NCBI GenBank assembly: GCA_003645915.1
Contig: QNDG01000067.1
Coordinates: 1-7,161 of the forward strand
Direction of reading: 5' to 3'
Origin: Candidatus Zhuqueibacterota bacterium
GTDB lineage: Bacteria > Zhuqueibacterota > QNDG01
Length of the DNA stretch: 7,161 bases
In this document: piece by piece, positions 5,585 through 7,161 of the stretch
How positions within the stretch are numbered: position 1 is the first letter of the stretch
How the letters are laid out: every line of letters starts with the position of its first letter
Translations under genes and position numbers: made by a program
The notes under the pieces: generated by a model
Databases searched by the model: none
Seen by the model: the letters and a program-made list of their open reading frames with translations, nothing else
What the model was told of the DNA's origin: nothing

Positions 5585-6697
5585 TTGAAGTACTTACGCA
5601 GTTCAATTTTTATAATGCTGTTGTTTTTATATGTGTCTGACGGTTTTTCATCTGTCAGAATCAAAGACATTGCAGCCCTAAAAGGGTTCACAAAAGAGAG
5701 GCTTGTAGGTTACAGCCTTGTTGTGGGACTTGACGGAACAGGTGACGGAAGACGCTCTCTGATAACAAGCCAGTCTGTAAGAAATATGCTTCAGACTTTT
5801 GGTATTACAGTTAATGATAACAGACTCTATACAAGAAATGTGGCTGCTGTTATGGTGACTGCAGAAATTACTCCATTTTCCAAAAAGGGTTCCCAGGTTG
5901 ATGTTGTTGTATCATCCATGGGTGATGCCTCAAGCTTAGAAGGCGGAACTTTGCTTATGACTCCGCTTATTGGTAAAGATAATCAGGTTTATGCTCATGC
6001 TCAGGGGAATGTTTCCATTGGCGGCGTGAATATTGAAACTATTGGCGGTGAAAGATACAGGAAAAATTATGCTCTTGTAGGAAGAGTTCCCAACGGAGCT
6101 GTTGTTGAACGGGAGATCCCTGTTGAGTGGGGTAAAGACGGAAAACTTGAAATTGTTTTAAAGGAACCGGATTTTACAACAATTACAAGAATTGCAACAG
6201 CAATTGACAGTGCGTTTGGCAATCAAATTGCCGAGCCTGTTGACGCAGCATCTCTTTCCGTAACCATTCCTGCTGATTACAACAGCCAGGCCGGAATTGT
6301 AAGAATGGTGGCAAATCTTGAATCCATAAACATAAGTCCAGACCAGATTGCAAGAGTTGTAATAAACGAGCGGACAGGCACTGTTGTTGTGGGTAAGAAT
6401 GTTAAACTTACTTCTGCAGCTGTGTGTCAGGGGAATTTAACAGTAAAGATAAGTGCTTTTCCGGTTATTTCTCAACCTCAGCCTTTTTCTCAGGGGCAGA
6501 CAGTTGTTACACAGCAGACAGTAACAAATGTTACGGAACAGGGCGGGGACAGAGTAATGGTTCTTAATGAGCCCGCAACTGTTGCTGACCTTGCAAAAAC
6601 TCTTAATGCACTTTCAGTCTCAGCAAGAGATATTATCTCAATTTTTCAGGCATTGAAACAAGCAGGTTCATTAAAAGCGGAACTTGTGATAATGTAA
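5585..6697 (+). CDS. flgI: Flagellar P-ring protein FlgI
   Basis: The product has 370 residues (E. coli FlgI has 365). It forms the P ring in the periplasm, around the distal rod at the peptidoglycan layer, with help from FlgA. A signal peptide covers about residues 1-22 (KYLRSSIFIMLLFLYVSDGFS), so the mature protein begins near SVRIKDIA, the common start of mature FlgI. Diagnostic blocks are LVGYSLVVGLDGTGDG (40-55), RNVAAVMVTAEITPF (84-98), QVDVVVSSMGDASSLEGGTLLMTPL (104-128), ARVVINERTGTVVVG (256-270) and the C-terminal IISIFQALKQAGSLKAELVIM. A TTG start is used, backed by GGGGA 8 nt upstream. The gene sits 15 bp after flgH. No sign of truncation or frameshift. Confidence 0.96.
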   Translation: MKYLRSSIFIMLLFLYVSDGFSSVRIKDIAALKGFTKERLVGYSLVVGLDGTGDGRRSLITSQSVRNMLQTFGITVNDNRLYTRNVAAVMVTAEITPFSKKGSQVDVVVSSMGDASSLEGGTLLMTPLIGKDNQVYAHAQGNVSIGGVNIETIGGERYRKNYALVGRVPNGAVVEREIPVEWGKDGKLEIVLKEPDFTTITRIATAIDSAFGNQIAEPVDAASLSVTIPADYNSQAGIVRMVANLESINISPDQIARVVINERTGTVVVGKNVKLTSAAVCQGNLTVKISAFPVISQPQPFSQGQTVVTQQTVTNVTEQGGDRVMVLNEPATVADLAKTLNALSVSARDIISIFQALKQAGSLKAELVIM

Positions 6698-6702
6698 CGG
6701 AG
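6698..6702 (+). promoter_or_regulatory. Ribosome binding site for the GTG start of flgJ
   Basis: CGGAG directly follows the flgI stop and lies 5 nt before GTG 6708. The overlapping ATG at 6706 is followed at once by TGA and cannot be used. The flgJ frame is closed upstream by TAA at 6690-6692, so GTG 6708 is the only plausible start there. Confidence 0.6.
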
Positions 6703-6707
6703 AACAT

Positions 6708-7161
6708 GTGAGCATTGACAGCAGAAATAGTATTCAGTTTAATACCAGGGCACAGGTTAAATCCCAAAAGCTAAATTCATCTGCAAAGGATAAGAATGTC
6801 CGGGCAAAAAAGCTGAAAAAAGCGTGCAAAGAGTTTGAGGCTCTTTTTCTGGCAAATCTGCTTAAAACAATGCGCAAGTCATTTTCTCAGCAGGGGGCTC
6901 TTTCAGGTGAAGGCTTTGGCCAGGGTACATTTATGGATATGATGGACAGTGAAGTAGCGCGGTATCTTTCTGTTTCAGGCGGGAAAGGCCTTGGAATAGG
7001 TGACATGCTTTATAAACAGCTTGCATCAAAATTCAATATTGATATTTCTGACCTGCAAAATAAAAAAGATATTTCCGGAAAAGTTAAATTTCAAAATTAT
7101 CCGAATGAGATACAGAGTAAAAGAAGATTACATTCAGCGGAAATAGAAAAAATTGTTTTAA
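6708..7161 (+). CDS. flgJ: Rod-binding (rod-cap) protein FlgJ, N-terminal part; runs off the window
   Basis: I translated this frame by hand: 151 complete codons from GTG 6708 to the window end, with no stop. FlgJ caps the growing rod and guides its polymerisation. The rod-binding domain covers roughly residues 33-107: KKLKKACKEFEALFLANLL (34-52), KTMRKSF, then GQGTFMDMMDSEVARYLSVSGGKGLGIGDMLYKQLA (71-106). The pattern FEALFL...LLK.MR...GLGIGDMLYKQL is characteristic. A polar linker follows (about 108-140), ending in HSAEIEKIVL, which resembles the lead-in of a lytic transglycosylase-like domain; the rest is outside the window. Whether this FlgJ is single-domain or carries a C-terminal hydrolase cannot be seen. 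The gene starts 10 bp after flgI and completes the flgF-G-A-H-I-J order. Confidence 0.88.
   Translation, partial: MSIDSRNSIQFNTRAQVKSQKLNSSAKDKNVRAKKLKKACKEFEALFLANLLKTMRKSFSQQGALSGEGFGQGTFMDMMDSEVARYLSVSGGKGLGIGDMLYKQLASKFNIDISDLQNKKDISGKVKFQNYPNEIQSKRRLHSAEIEKIVL

Overview
The window looks like chromosomal DNA of a motile, diderm (outer-membrane) bacterium with AT-rich DNA. The diderm inference rests on genes for the flagellar P ring (FlgI, periplasm) and L ring (FlgH, outer membrane). The flagellar gene order flgF-flgG-flgA-flgH-flgI-flgJ, the sigma-54-type promoters and the secreted C69 peptidase fit deltaproteobacterial lineages or FCB-type and candidate phyla. The sequence alone does not let me name the taxon.

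Layout. Bases 1-1057 (minus strand) hold the N-terminal 352 residues of a secreted C69-family dipeptidase whose 3' end lies outside the window. Bases 1058-1422 are AT-rich and non-coding, with one inverted repeat and one 12-bp direct repeat. Bases 1423-2328 (minus) encode a membrane-anchored coiled-coil M23 metallopeptidase. Bases 2329-2780 are a 452-bp divergent regulatory region. From 2781 to the window end (plus) runs a tight operon for the distal rod and the P and L rings: flgF, flgG, flgA, flgH, flgI and flgJ. Gaps between its genes are 9-24 bp, and flgJ runs off the end.

The most interesting part is the divergent region. It carries two sequences with the sigma-54 signature GG-N10-GC. 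One faces flgF (2732-2748). The other, on the minus strand, faces the M23 gene (2405-2420). Between them lie a tandem direct repeat with a 22-bp period (2591-2629) and two perfect AT-rich palindromes (2492-2518, 2523-2539), which could be activator or regulator sites. The flgF-facing promoter also shows that the longest open frame for flgF (from an ATG at 2739) starts inside the promoter. The real start is therefore the GTG at 2781, which has its own GGAGG.

How the genes work together. FlgF and FlgG are the proximal and distal parts of the distal rod. FlgA is the periplasmic chaperone for FlgI, which forms the P ring. FlgH forms the L ring. FlgJ is the rod-cap protein. Because the rod must pass through peptidoglycan, a divergent and possibly co-regulated M23 endopeptidase may help open the wall during flagellar assembly; this is inference. 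The FlgH here has no lipobox cysteine and a short N-terminus, which is unusual compared with the enterobacterial lipoprotein.
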